In this document: positions 23,432 through 34,882 of the stretch, in pieces
How positions within the stretch are numbered: position 1 is the first letter of the stretch
Layout of the letters: every line of letters starts with the position of its first letter
Origin: Notolepis coatsorum
Lineage: Eukaryota; Chordata; Actinopteri; Aulopiformes; Paralepididae
Assembly: GCA_963971535.1 (NCBI GenBank)
Contig: OZ020589.1
Span: 68,797,239-68,861,238, forward strand
DNA length: 64,000 nt
Reading direction: 5' to 3'
The notes under the pieces: generated by a model
Databases searched by the model: none
The model's input: the letters and a program-made list of their open reading frames with translations, nothing else
Told to the model about the DNA's origin: nothing
Position numbers and translations under genes: made by a program

Positions 23432-24509
23432 ATCGTTATTTCCTTTATTCGCTATATCTATTCATAATTCATAGCCGCAGCCTCTGGTATAGTCTTCAGA
23501 CCCTGTCTGAGCTGGCAGACTGTCAACACCGCCCTCTACTGCCAGGCGGAGCTATTGCATCTTATTGAAAATGGGCTTGTGTCTTTTAGGAGGCGATCTG
23601 AGCCGGGCGGGCAGGGTTTAAATATTCAGGCGAGCCACTTCTATACAACGATGGCATCAGTAACTCCGCCCGCCCGCCCGTCATTGTGAAACGGTCGGTA
23701 GTGTGGTGCGGACCTCCACAAGCATTATTTGGAATTGCGATAAGATATTTGGATTATCTCTTTTGCGTTACATCAGATACAAGGTAAGAACATCATATAT
23801 GAATTTGATCGTTGATCTGACATTTATTTCTACCGCGATCAAAGCTATCTGTGCTAGCGTTGATTTCAGGATGATTAGATGAGCAACCAAAAAATTACAA
23901 CATGATGACTGGATTACAGTCAAATGCATTTTCTCGCCTTTTCATGGAATTACTGAAAAACACCCAAACCATACTCTATCGATGAAAAAACAATCCGTCT
24001 CAGCAATGTTGACTAGAAGCAGCTCACTGAGACCCAACGGCGTTATTAGACCCATAGATATAATATAAGATATATTTTAAGCACTCGCAAATGTCACAGT
24101 CTAAAACTATATCCATTGAATAAAGACCTGGCAATGAATGGGGTATCAGCGCCCCCTGCTGTGGTGGTCAATGTGTTAAGAGCGTTTTTGAATGTGGGTA
24201 GGGATTCACATTTTTTTACGGCTGTGGGTAGAGCGTTCCACATTGTTGTGGCATAATTGCGAAATGTGTTTAGTCCCTTGTTTGTGCCGAATCTGGGTTT
24301 CACATAGGGCTTGGCGATGGCAAGAAAAAAACTCTGACTATTAAAAAAGGAAAATCAGATTTACGATTTTGCTCCCGATCCGATCCCGATCATGTGATTT
24401 TGAGTATCTACCGATACCAATATTTCCCGATCCGATCAATTTTTTTTAAACATATATATATATATATTTTTTTTTTTATTCAACCAACATGACCATGTTC
24501 ACATCCTTA

Positions 24510-25468
24510 GGAGTCAACGGGGCTTATTGCTCCCGTGGGCGGAGAACAAAGGAATTAGAATCTCTCACAAATGCTCAGGAAGTCCCGTTTTTCTAAAATC
24601 TGTAAAAATAGAACAAAGACAATTTCGAGTGCATATAGTGTAATCTATATGTATCCTTACTTGCTAAACATAATACGACTTGTAAATATGTTTAATTCTT
24701 GCTAAATTGTATAGTTCTAAATATCCCTGTATTCCCCGAAACTACAACGCGTCACGTACATGCACGCGCGCACACACAAACAGCGCATAGGTGTTAATCA
24801 CTGAGTGATCTAATATGCATATTCTTCAGCGCGAGAGGGGGGGGGGGGGGTTGTATTTCTCACTGTCTGTCGTTGATAATATAATCTGAATAGGTCCTGC
24901 TGCTGCATTATTATTATCATTCTCGAGAATACACGCGGACCCGACCGAACGTTAATTTATGAATTAAAAGTAGTCTAACATGCTTAAGCTTTTCATCCTC
25001 GCCCGTGTATATACCCACGTCGCGCTAAAACAACATAACTACTGTATGGCAGAGACAGAGTGCGTGTGTGTACGAGTTATGAGTTATCTCGCAGTTCATT
25101 CAAGCGCGCATCACGGTGATGACAGCTCTCTAGTCTAGAGTAGAGAGGTGGCCTGTTACTGTTCCATGATTTTCATTCGGCGCTTCAGCTCACCTGGCAG
25201 AGCAGCGGTCCTGCGGTCCGTTGTTGACGAGTTCGAATCCCATCAATTTTTTTTTTTTTTTTACGTGATTTTTTTTTTAACGTGTATTCTTTCGCCGGTT
25301 AAGGTTAGGCATGGTTATGGTTAAGGTTCTAGAATGTTCGATTATGATATCATACTGTGACATACTCCTCCTGTAGTGTGAAAAAACATGCATTCTCATA
25401 AATATTACGATCAAATCTATTTTGTACTTGATGATACATTTGAAATTGGTTTGGTTATGATCATGTTA

Positions 25469-25527
<59 letters not shown>

Positions 25528-26258
25528 CTAATTAATAATATAATTATTATAAATGTCTCTCTGTATATATCTCTGTATCTCTTTCTTTCTTTCTCTCTCT
25601 CTCTCTCTCTCTCTCTATTACTATACTATTATATATCTATATATATATATATATATATATCTAAATGTCTAAACCTCTGTCTATCTAGTGTGTGTATACA
25701 CCAGTATCACTGACTACCACGGCAAGCCTATAGAAAATGATTCTATTTAATAATAATAATAATTATTATTATTATTATAAATGTCTCTCTCTGTATCTTT
25801 CTTTCTTTCTTTCTTTCTATTATATTACTATTATATATCTATCTAAATATCTAAACCTCTGTCTATCTAGTGTGTGTATATGCATGGCATCAAATCAAAG
25901 TGTGTGTTGCCTGTATTGATCAGTCACACTATACCCCCATTCAGCTGTAATTGTTCCCTGCTGGGCCTTTGTTTCATGGTGTGAATTAGTCATTGAAATT
26001 AACATTGACATCACATTGAATTCTGGGAAGGAGTGTAGTTCCCTTATCATTAGCTGAATTCACTGAATTCTCTTCAGAGGCTCCTGCTGCAAATTGGTAA
26101 TGACTGTACCAGAATGTTTGATAGGACATTGATTGAAAACTATCGTCTCAAATTTGACAATTGATGGCTTATTTTGAAGGTATGAATCTGTAATTTTATA
26201 TTATGTAACAAAAAAAAGGGGGAAATTCTCATGAGGAGGAGCTCTTTAGGTTAGACTC
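24510..26258. mobile_element. Probable TTAA-type insertion with microsatellites inside
   Basis: The undisturbed relative at 60395 reads cacgtcTTAAactcat; here the block lies exactly between cacatcc and TTAAactcat. Ends ttaggagtcaac and gttagactcctattaa are imperfect inverted repeats, but the left TTAA has become TTAG. The block carries (gt)n at 25471-25520, (tc)n near 25590-25616, (ta)n near 25632-25662 and ATT runs. Confidence 0.55.
25176..25246 (+). mobile_element. tRNA-like SINE head
   Basis: cagctcacctggcagagca fits a tRNA A box and gagttcgaatccc a B box, followed by a T run. The acceptor arm does not close (ggcgctt against catcaat), so it is a tRNA-derived repeat rather than a working tRNA gene. 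Confidence 0.5.
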
Positions 26259-26745
26259 CTATTAAACTCATACTGAGGCCTTAGTTTGTTTTAAAAATTG
26301 CATATAATCATTCATTTATTGTCACACAGAGCAGAAGAATTTTGCCAAAACAAACCAATAGTATCCAGCTGCAGAACGGCAGACCAGCCACACTCTCAGA
26401 CCCAAACGCATTTCCTTTGATTTAATTATACATCAAATGATTTATGAAGTTAACTTTTCACCTGGATAACGTCAACATTCAGGGTGAATGTAATGTGAGA
26501 AATTGGGATTTAAAAAATATATATATATATATATTTTTTTAATTTGGGTCTGAGAGTGTGGCTGGTCTGCCGTTCTGCAAAAAAAAAAGTAAAAAGAAAA
26601 AAAAATTGCAGATTTTTTATTTTTATTATTTTGCCGATCCCGATCTTCGGAAAATCACGTGATCGGCCCTGATCCCGATCACGTGATCGGATCAGGACAT
26701 CCCTAGTTATAAGGTGTTTGAACTTGTAACGGTAACGTTAGTTAG

Positions 26746-26816
26746 CTATCGTGGTAGCCCGTTTCGTGACTGTGATGCACCGAGTGCATCAGTCACGAAA
26801 GGGGCTACTATCGTAT
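26746..26816. mobile_element. 53-bp hairpin mini-element with Mutator-like ends
   Basis: 26755-26807 is almost entirely palindromic: tagcccgtttcgtgactg… gtgcatcagtcacgaaagggg…cta, with a cga loop. Flanks ctatcgtgg (26746-26754) and ctatcgtat (26808-26816) match in 7 of 9 bases, as a decayed 9-bp target duplication. The ends match the 60-bp terminal repeats of the element at 52788-53192. Confidence 0.65.
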
Positions 26817-27770
26817 CAACATGCCGTGACGTGTAGCTTGCTAGCCGGCATGATGTGTGCAGTGCTTTGCCCCACAGGTCTGAGAAGAGGACCTGCACAT
26901 TTTACTCGTTCCCGAAACTCTTCTACATGCCCCGATTTAAAATGGTTCACGACAGTAGACATAATGGTAATGTTAACGTTAGCTAGCTAGCTTGGTACTA
27001 TGACCCGTGACGGGGATAAGGCATAAGGCGACAGCCAATAGCGCTGCTGTACTGAACAACAGGCTGCCTAGTGGTAAATGTAGTTCTTTTTTTACGACAT
27101 TAAAAACCTTATAACTACCTTTGTTTCAACCAAAAATGCAGTAGTAGAGGTCCATCAAAGTCTCTCCGACGATTAAACCCATTTTCGTCCATTTGGATCA
27201 AGGAAATGGCTTTCTGCACTCGTCAAACTCCATTGTAGTGGATGAGAAGTAGGGAAAAGTTACCTTCAGTGACGTCACGGCACTGATAGCGTCTGATACG
27301 CCTTTTGATTGGCTCCATACATGTTATTCGTGCGTGGACATTTTTAACCCTTTGAGTGGAATTTCCGGCGTCAAATGAAAAAAATATATAATGAAATTAG
27401 ATACCAATGATGTAAACTACCCATAATTGAATAGTAGGGTTTAACCTGCAAGTGACACTTTAAAACAAATAAAAGGTGCCTCTTGATCAAACAAGAATGA
27501 ATTTCCCTATTGGGATTAATAAAGTGCAAATCTAACTTTCACCAAACATCACTTTGTAAAATAAAGGTGACCCTTTAAAAAAAAAATTATACACATTTTT
27601 GAAAATCGACCTAAATCATTCATTCAAATTAATCGATAAAATCTATTAATCGCCCAGCCCTAGTTTCACATGATTTGTGGAACTCCCTCTGGTGTTGTGG
27701 GTGTGGTATTCACTGACCTTTGGGAAGTATTTCTACATGTACATGTGACTAACATCCCCCACCTACAACT

Positions 27771-28102
27771 GTGAGGAAAGTCTTCTATTACTACCAGCCA
27801 CTGTGAGGAAAGTCCTCCATTACTACCAGCCACCGTGAGGAAAGTCCTCCATTACTACCAGCCACTGTGAGGAAAGTCCTCCATTACTACCAGCCACCGT
27901 GAGGAAAGACCTACAGCTGACACCTGGACACAGTACCTACAGCTGACACCTGGACACAGTACCTACAGCTGACACCTGGACACAGTACCTACAGCTGACA
28001 CCTGGACACAGTACCTACAGCTGACACCTGGACACAGTACCTACAGCTGACACCTGGACACAGTACTTACAGCTGACATGTGGACACAGTACCTACAGCT
28101 CC
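27771..28102. repeat. Two adjoining minisatellites, periods 32 and 26
   Basis: gtgaggaaagtcctccatta repeats about four times from 27771 to 27908 with period 32. Then ctacagctgacacctggaca repeats about seven times from 27911 to 28100 with period 26. They lie between the LINE-A target and ORF1 of LINE-B, and so probably belong to LINE-B's 5' UTR. Confidence 0.9.
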
Positions 28103-28428
28103 GGAAGAGCTAGCTGGTTCTGCTGACCCTGCTCAATGTGCGCTAAGCTAGTGGAGCTTGTTGTTTCATGGTTACATACCAGTTGAAAAAGTCTGTTTTA
28201 TCTAATCTGCTTTAAAAGCAGTGGACTAGTTATATTGTTTTGAGAACCTCTCTGAATGTATGCTCTGCTCTGTTAGCAGTAGCCTAGCCTAGCTGGCTCT
28301 GTTAGCAATTAGCCAGGAGCTCCGGAAGAGCTAGCTGGTTCTGCTGACCCTGCTCAACGTGAGCTAAGCTAGTGGAGCTTGTTGTTTCATAGCTACAACT
28401 AAACGCTACTGGCTGGTCTTTTAGACCA
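28098..28428 (+). promoter_or_regulatory. Tandem 5'-UTR units of LINE-B
   Basis: agctccggaagagctagctg through gtggagcttgttgtttcat occurs at 28098-28173 and again at 28319-28394 (offset 221). A further unit, gagcttgttgtttcatagct to ggtcttttagaccatcga, repeats on either side of the hAT insertion (28375-28428 and 30057-30116, period about 60). In other LINEs tandem 5' monomers carry the promoter; that role here is inferred. Confidence 0.6.
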
Positions 28429-30050
28429 GTGGTTCCCAACCTTTTTCCCCCCAGGGACCCCCAAACATCTGATGAAATTCGCGGACCCCCTCCTAATAAG
28501 ATACCATAAAATACTTTTTTTTTTCATTTTAATAACAAACTGCTTATACACAGGCATATGCATCACAATTAGACCCACTATGCTTCTTTGACTTGTGCCT
28601 TCAATCAACAAATCTCATCTTGCACCATATGCATTTCAAAATGTTTGGCCAATATTCAAATCCTGTATTCATCCTCTCAAATCAGGCCCTAATGGTGAAC
28701 GGTTTGCATTTATGGAACAAATCAATGCAACAAATTAAACTAAATATGAGACAGGAAATTCCAATCAGTAGCAGAGAGAATCTGTCCTAGCTGGGTTTAA
28801 TACCTTTTTTTTGTCATTTTAATAACAAACTGCTTATACACAGGCATATGCATCATAATTAGACCCACTATGCTTCTTTGACTTGTACCTTCAATCAACA
28901 AATCTAATCTTGCACCATATGTATTTCAAAATTTTGGCCAATATTCAAATCCTGTATTCATCCTCTCAAATCAGGCCCTAATGGTGAACGGTTTGCATTT
29001 ATGTTGAATGAAGTAAGAATCCACTGCAGTAAAAATATCCTGGTAGTAAGGTTGACTGACATGAGAATGTCCCGCTTCAGATCCTCATTTTCAATATATT
29101 GCACATAAACGATGAGCACAGCCTCGTCTGCGACAGTTGTAGTTTCATCAAGTTGTATGGCAAATGGACCCTTTCTAAGCTTTTCTGACAGCTGCTGCTC
29201 GCAATCACTTGACATCTTATTAATTCGGTCTTTCACTACATTGTTCGAGAGTGGTACTGATTTTAGTTTATCCGCCACCTGTGGGCCGCACAGTTTCTAA
29301 ACCATTTTGATGCAGGCTGGTTTGATGAGCTGCTCGCCAATATTGTGCGGTTTCTTTGCTTTTGCAATTAAAAGCGAACACTCAAAGGAGGCTTCGGTAG
29401 CCTTCTGTAAATCACTGCCACCCCTGCTCCACGCTACTCTAACATCAACAGGCTTGTTCGCCTTGAGAGACTGTTCTTTCCTCCGAAAAAAGTCTGGATC
29501 CTTCCCAACGGTTTCTGGGTGCTTAGACGCCTGATGTCTCTTCAGCTTGCTGGGCTTCAGGCTCGAGTTTGCCAACTTTTCTCCACAAATCACACACTCA
29601 GGTCGTTTGTCTGGTCCCTCAGTGAAGCCCATGGTGATGTAATTTTCGCGATTGCTGTAGGTCCTAACTTTTTTTGCAGATGAGCTGCCGTCATCTCCTT
29701 TTCGTTTGTCACACATTTTCGCCTCTGGCGGCTGACTGCAGACGAGCCGAGAAAGTTAACTAGCGTGCTAGGCTAGCTACAGAAAGTGATACAGTCAACT
29801 GATTCGCGTTTTAGCGGCTACCCGGTAGCCTACTGTTAACGTTCAAAAATCATGTCTAGATGTTTATTTATTTATCTTTATTTTTTATTGTAGTGGAGAG
29901 ACTATTCATGCTTCTGATGATCAAAAAAAATCAAAAAAAAAAAAAAAAAAAAAAATACCTCAAATCATCTGTGGTCTGGCGGACCCCCTGCGCCCCCTGG
30001 CGGACCCCAGGGGGTCCGCGGACCCCAGGTTGGGAATCACTGTTTTAGAC
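28421..30050 (-). mobile_element. hAT-Charlie element (28429-30042) with 8-bp duplication
   Basis: Ends cagtggttcccaacc and ggttgggaatcactg are flanked by ttttagac at 28421-28428 and 30043-30050. Long subterminal pairing continues with ggaccccc / ggtccgcgg. At about 1.6 kb it is a deletion derivative of a roughly 3-kb autonomous element. It contains an internal direct duplication of about 205 bp (28507-28714 and 28796-29003, offset about 290). Confidence 0.92.
28958..29716 (-). pseudogene. Truncated hAT-Charlie transposase with BED zinc finger
   Basis: The frame begins MCDKRKGDDGSSSAKKVRTY at 29716. A BED-type finger follows: C41, C44, H61 and H66 within CVICGEKLANSSLKPSKLKR. Next comes FFRRKEQSLKANK. 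After an in-frame TAG at 29297-29299 the same frame resumes with LCGPQVADKLKSVPLSNNVV and QLDETTTVADEAVLIVYVQY, the start of the catalytic RNase H-like fold of Charlie transposases. The frame is lost near 28958, where the internal duplication begins. The catalytic core and dimerisation C-terminus are absent, so it could not cut DNA. It might still bind element ends if expressed. Confidence 0.85.
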
Positions 30051-30142
30051 CATCGAGGAGCTTGTTGTTTCATAGCTACAGCTAGACGCTACCGGCTAGT
30101 CTTTTAGACCATCGATATCCTAGGAAATATACAGCAACCCAT

Positions 30143-31479
30143 ATGACAGCTATGTGTGAGTCATGCAACCTTACCATTTCAAAGCTGAAAGAGAACATCT
30201 CTCAGCTAAAATCTGAGCTTAGTGAGAAAAACAAGCTTGTCATGGAGTTCTCAACAATTGCCTCAACACAGGCGAGAAAAATCGCTGTCCTGTCAACCAG
30301 CTCCATGGGTACTCTTCTTTTGGATAGCAATAGTCTCTCCAGCCCAGACGGAGCTCCGGAGGCTCCGGGGCAGTCAGAGGAACCCTGGTCACTCCAGGGA
30401 GCTAGGCCCAAGCTTCGTGCCACCTCCACTCCTCGGCGTAAGCATGTGGAGGGTTGGTCCAATGTTGTTGCTGGCAAGGGTAAAAATGCCGGTAGGTTAC
30501 ACATTCGAGAGCCCGAGAGGATCCAGCTTATGAACAGATACGACGTCCTGAATATGCAGGATCCCCCCCCCCCACACTGGCTTCCCGGTTTGTGGATCGC
30601 CGCTCTGGGACAGCGACGGGGTCCCCCCAATCTGTCCCCCCAATCTATCCACAGGCTGGTCAAACCAGTCTAAAGCCATCGCCTGCACAGGGAGCTAATA
30701 GGAAGCGTTCCTGTCCCTCGTCCCTGTTAACCCAATGTAAACGCCTCCGACGGAAAACCCCTCCGCCCCCTGTTGACCTACTGTCCGAGTGCGTCCCTTC
30801 AAATAGCCGGCTGCAGCTTTCGCCTGCACTGAACAACCGAGTATTAGATACAGCTAAGGCAAATGGTGACATCACCAAGGAAATCCCTGTTCCCGCTGCG
30901 AGCAACGTCAATGCAGCTCTCAGCGACAGAGCTGTTCCTGTTCCTACTTCTTCCCCTATTGTCTCGGACACTCTTATTATAGGTGACTCAATCGTCCGTT
31001 ATGTCTCTGTGAATGGTTGCGAGACAAGGTGCTACTCTGGTGCTAAAGTGGCAGACATTAACGCTATGATACCTAGTCTGTTGTCTGAGGTGTGTCAAAA
31101 TTCCCTGGTGGTTCACATTGGAGCCAATGATATCAAAGCTGATGCATCAGAGCTGATAAAAGAGGAGTTCAATAGATTAATGGACACTCTCAGTCTCTGG
31201 GAGACTGGTAAGACCATAGCCATCTCAGGGCCCCTACCCTGCCTATATCGTGGGGATATGAAATACAGTCGCCTTCACCAATTACATCTGTGGCTGAAGG
31301 AAAGCTGCTGGTTCTGGAACATTGCCTACATAGATAACTTCACACTTTTTTATGACAGATATTACCTCTTCAATAGGGACGGAGTACATTTAAACAGGTC
31401 TGGAGCAAAGCTGCTCTCTATGAATATTTCTGATACATTGCAAGCCCTCTTTTCATTTCTCCAAAAGCCTGTAAATTGA
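30143..31479 (+). pseudogene. LINE-B ORF1 with SGNH esterase domain
   Basis: The first part (30143-30673) opens with MTAMCESCNLTISKLKENIS and a likely coiled coil (LKENISQLKSELSEKNKLVM). After a frame change at the C run around 30566, the frame ending at 31479 carries a basic linker (RKRSCPSSLLTQCKRLRRK) and an SGNH-hydrolase fold: GDS (about 30982), GAND (about 31120) and DGVH (about 31378). All three catalytic blocks are kept. Esterase-bearing ORF1 proteins are known from CR1/L2-group LINEs, including zebrafish ZfL2. The original product would have been roughly 440 residues. Confidence 0.85.
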
Positions 31480-31689
31480 TGCTCTGTATGCCCAAGTTCT
31501 ACAGTAACTCAATTAACTCACCGCCTTCAACTCTCTCCCCAGCCCAGGCTTTGGCAGCTTAGTAATCAGGAAAATAGTGCCCCGCTAATATCTTCTTCAA
31601 TTTTATCATCAAAGTTACCTCTACCATTTCATCCCATTCCTACAATAAATAGCAATAGACATCAAAATAGAGCATCTGGTAAAGCAAAT

Positions 31690-34576
31690 TTGACAGACCT
31701 CCGACCTTTAAAGTATTACAGTCCAGTAAAGTGCCATGGTCATGGGATAAAGATGGCCCTATTTAACATTAGGTCACTTCTCTACAAGTCCTCATCGGTT
31801 AGTGACATCATTTGCGATGAGAAATTAGATATTATCTTTCTAACGGAGACATGGCTTGGCTCTGATGGAGCGGTAACTTTGGCCGCTGCCTGCCCCGCGG
31901 GCTATAGTTTTGTGCACTCAATACGTGAGGGCAAGAAAGGAGGTGGACTGGCAAATATTTTCTCAGACACTTTAAAATGTAAACTTCTGATTCTTGGTAA
32001 ATATTCATCATTTGAATACCAGGCCACCATACTTGAGAGTAAATCCCCTGTGCTAATAATTACTATTTATCGTCCTCCAAAGCTCAGTAAAACCTTATTT
32101 TTAACAGAAATAGCTGAACTTCTATCTATCTGTTCCACTAACTACGACAGAACCCTGATAACAGGCGACGGAAACCTTCATGTGGAGAATGTATCAGATA
32201 CTGAAGCTGTGGGCTTCCTACAGTTGTTGTACTCTTTTGACTTTATTCAGCATGTTGTCGGCCCAACACAAACACGGCCACACCCTGGACTTGGTGATCT
32301 CTAGAGGTATGAGAATCACTGTCGACAAAATTATTGAAAGGCCGGTGCTATCTGACCACCATCTGCTATGTTTTAGTATGACTGTCCCTGATCTTGAGAA
32401 AAACAGTACAGACTATACTATTAAAAAACGTTTCTTTAGCCCGTCAGCAGCCAGTGAGTTCCCTAGTCATCTGGTAGGTGCGCCCGCCCTACCTGAATCT
32501 TCCTCAGTAAATGATATGGTTCAACATTTTAGTCTTAAAGTAAGGTCAGCTCTTGACAAAGTGGCTCCCTTGAAAACCAAGAGGAGACATAAAGCCAGAA
32601 TAACACCCTGGATCACCGAACATATGCGTTCACTTAAGAGGGAATGTCGTAGAGTGGAGCGAGTTTGGAGAAAAACCAAGCTCACTGTCCACCTACAGTC
32701 TTTAAAGCAATCTACAGTTGCCTACAACAAAGCCATGCGTCTGGCAAGACAGACGTATTTCTCAGGCATTATTAATGAGAATAAGACAAATGCCAGAGTT
32801 TTATTTTCCACCATTGAACGTCTTTTAAATCCCCCCCAGTCCTACAAGCAGTCGCTCGCTGCCACTAAAGATAAGTGTAATGAGTTTGCATCCTTTTTTG
32901 ATAATAAAATCCTTAACATTCGTGCTAGTATTGTGAGTGATGCTCTTAGCACAAACTACAAATGCCGCTAGTAGTGCTATATGCAACAGGATAAATCGCT
33001 CCAGGGGAAGTCTAGCATCGTTCTGTGAAATTGATGAAAAGGAACTCCGCAAAACCATATCGCAAATGTCATCATCCTCCTGTTCTTTGGATGCCATTCC
33101 CACCCCCTTCCTCAAAGAGGTTTTAGACAGTGTGGTTGGAGATATCCTTAAAATTGTAAACAGCTCTCTCAAATCAGGCATCTTTCCAGACTCACTAAAA
33201 ATTGCTGTAGTTAGGCCCTTACTAAAGAAACACAACCTTGATCCCTCTGTGTTGTTAACTATAGACCTATCTCTAATCTCCCTTTTTTGGGCAAGGTCTT
33301 AGAAAAGAAAAAATTTTATCAACTGGATGCGTTTTTACAGAAAAATAGGGTCCATAACAAATTCCAATCTGGTTTCCGGAGGGGCCATAGCACTGAGACA
33401 GCACTTGTAAAGGTAATTAACGACCTTAGGGTGTCTGCGGACAATAAAGAGGTATCCGTTCTCCTACTCCTAGATTTAACGGCTGCGTTTGACACAATTG
33501 ACCACACAATTCTAATGCACCGCCTCGAGTATTGGATAGGTCTGTCAGGCACGGCCTTGTCCTGGTTTCATTCCTACTTAACAGGTAGAAGCTACTCTGT
33601 CAATCTAGCGAATTATGATTCCGACAAACACACCATCTGTTCTGGTATCCCGCAGGGATCCATTCTTGGCCCTTTATTGTTCTCCCTGTATATACTGCCG
33701 CTGGGTGGACTTATTACCAATCATAGAGTTAACTTCCATTTATATGCTGATGATACCCAGCTTTACCTCTCCGTAGCTCCAGACGAGCCCTGTGCTCTAG
33801 ACCCGTTGTTGACCTGTTTGTCCAGCATAAAAGGCTGGATGAGTGAGAATTTTCTCAAGCTAAATGAGGATAAGACAGAAGTTCTCATAGTGGGGTCTAG
33901 TGAGCAGAGAGAACTGATAAAAAGTAGACTGGGTAACCTGAACGTAGAAAATAACACTGCAGTAAAGAACCTGGGGGTTATTATTGATTCTGAATTGAAT
34001 TTTAATACACACATTAATCATGTCACGAAGATTGCCTTCTTTCATCTTAGAAATATTGCACGAATTAGAGCCTATGTGTCCCTGGATGATGCAAAAACGC
34101 TAATCCACGCTTTTGTTTTCTCTCGGCTTGATTATTGTAATGCACTTTATTCTGGCCTTCCAAAGAAAACAACTGACAGATTACAACTTGTCCAAAATTC
34201 GGCAGCCAGAATTTTAACTAGAACTAAGATGAGGGAACATATTACTCCAGTTTTAGCTTCACTGCATTGGCTCCCGGTTGTCTTTAGGATTGATTTTAAA
34301 ATTCTCCTGCTTGTTTTTAAAGCTCTTAATGGTCTGGCACCATCTTATCTCTGCGACTGCTTACATAGATATGTTCCAAACCGCCCCCTCAGGTCCTCTA
34401 GTGCGGACCTGCTCGAAGTGCCTACAATGAAATATAAAAAATATGGCGAAGCAGCCTTTTGTTTCTATGGGCCGACGGCGTGGAATAATCTCCCACTACA
34501 TATAAAACAGGCAGCCTCTGTGGATAGCTTTAAAGCACAGCTCAAGACATATTTTTATACTCTTGCTTTTAGCTGA
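31690..34576 (+). pseudogene. LINE-B ORF2: endonuclease and reverse transcriptase
   Basis: The apurinic-type endonuclease starts with MALFNIRSL and TETWLGSDG (31750-31870) and continues with IITIYRPP and GDGNLHV (the usual GDFNLHV altered). The frame then changes near 32270, and SDHHLLCFSM closes the domain. RT follows after changes near 32945 and 33290: FQSGFRRGHSTETALVKVIN, motif A LDLTAAFDTIDH (about 33470), SGIPQGSILGPLLFSLYILP, catalytic YADDTQLYL (about 33742), then the C-terminal FFHLRNIARIRAY, SRLDYCNALYSGLPKK, HWLPVVFRIDFKILLL. The 33287-34576 frame (429 codons) is open to the natural end. Confidence 0.9.
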
Positions 34577-34882
34577 TTTTAAAATGCCTGTTGTCATTTA
34601 TGCTTTTTAGCTATTTTCTTAATCATGTTTTGCTGGTCTTAAAATCCTGCTTTTCTTTTCCTTACTCCTTTTTTTTTTTTTTTTTTTTTTGCTTTATTGT
34701 AAAATGTTGTGTTTTTATTTCTTTGCTCTGTTAAGCACTTTGAGCTGCACTCCGTGTATGAAAGGTGCTATATAAATAAAGATTATTATTATTATTATTA
34801 TTACATGGGTACTGTGTGGTGTAGTGTATCTTGTAGACCAGGCCCATTGCAAGTTGCTGTACTCTATCGTGTACTCTAAGCC

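Larger units (their letters stand above)
13007..23436 (+). mobile_element. BEL/Pao LTR retrotransposon fossil (13012-23431), young but broken
   Basis: Two long terminal repeats of about 1432 bp flank gag- and pol-like sequence. A 5-bp duplication ATCGT lies at 13007-13011 and 23432-23436. The LTRs differ at about four substitutions and one homopolymer length, roughly 0.3%, so with a neutral rate of 3e-9 to 1e-8 per site per year (an assumption) the insertion is about 0.1-0.5 million years old. Recognised parts are the LTRs, a tRNA-Tyr primer site, a gag-like region, zinc knuckles, an aspartic protease, RT, RNase H and part of the integrase region. An L2-type LINE sits inside at about 15795-18783. 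The element looks broken, with about three or more breaks counting the LINE. Confidence 0.93.
12931..24179. mobile_element. TTAA-family element copy A, split by the BEL/Pao element
   Basis: TTAA at 12931-12934 and 24176-24179. The ends ttaacacaatgtgcacc and ggtggtcaatgtgttaa are inverted repeats. The element inserted at gctctTTAAgagc in LINE-A; the unfilled form is visible at 35894-35906. Its own sequence is only 12931-13011 plus 23432-24179 (about 830 bp). Two identical 16-bp near-palindromes, aacgagtttactcgtt, lie at 12951-12966 and 12985-13000. Sequence flanking the BEL junctions (acgatcgt, then atcgttatttcctttattcg) matches uninterrupted copy C at 52470-52510. Confidence 0.9.
24353..26707. 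mobile_element. hAT copy of the gatcgggatcgg family, interrupted
   Basis: The left part tgctcccgatccgatcccga and right end tcaggacatcccta match the ends of the complete 700-bp copy at 60296-60995; about 10 bases of the extreme left end are missing. Interior words (caacatgaccatgttcac; aaactcatactgaggcctta) also match that copy. A foreign block of about 1.75 kb separates the words at 24510-26258. Confidence 0.7.
24297..27670. mobile_element. hAT element (24305-27662) inserted in LINE-A, with nested insertions
   Basis: Ends tagggcttggcgatgg and aatcgcccagccctа-type right end (…cgcccagcccta at 27662) are flanked by gtttcaca at 24297-24304 and 27663-27670. Removing the element restores the LINE-A reading NHVKPRFGTNKG. 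The same TIR family (tagggctgggcgat) occurs complete at 40556-41255 and 51268-51863 and as a right end at 44392. Most of its 3.3 kb is later insertion, listed below. Confidence 0.88.
27746..34807 (+). pseudogene. LINE-B: near full-length CR1/L2-group LINE inside LINE-A
   Basis: This LINE interrupts the LINE-A RT between TTQYPC and the residues before SEYHTH. A short duplication tacatg lies at 27740-27745 and 34802-34807. It has a 5' UTR with several tandem repeats, ORF1 at 30143-31479, ORF2 at 31690-34576, and a 3' end ggtgctatataaataaagat followed by (att)n at 34785-34803. A hAT-Charlie element sits in the 5' UTR (28429-30042). One frame change in ORF1 and about three in ORF2 make it non-functional, but the damage is light for a 7-kb element. 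Confidence 0.85.

Noticed and set aside
27771-28102. Possible CRISPR-like array
   Set aside because: Units are directly adjoining with no unique spacers; ordinary minisatellites in a vertebrate genome.
30202-30663. Minus-strand open frame opposite LINE-B ORF1
   Set aside because: Shadow of the coding strand; the plus strand carries the coiled coil and continues into the esterase domain.
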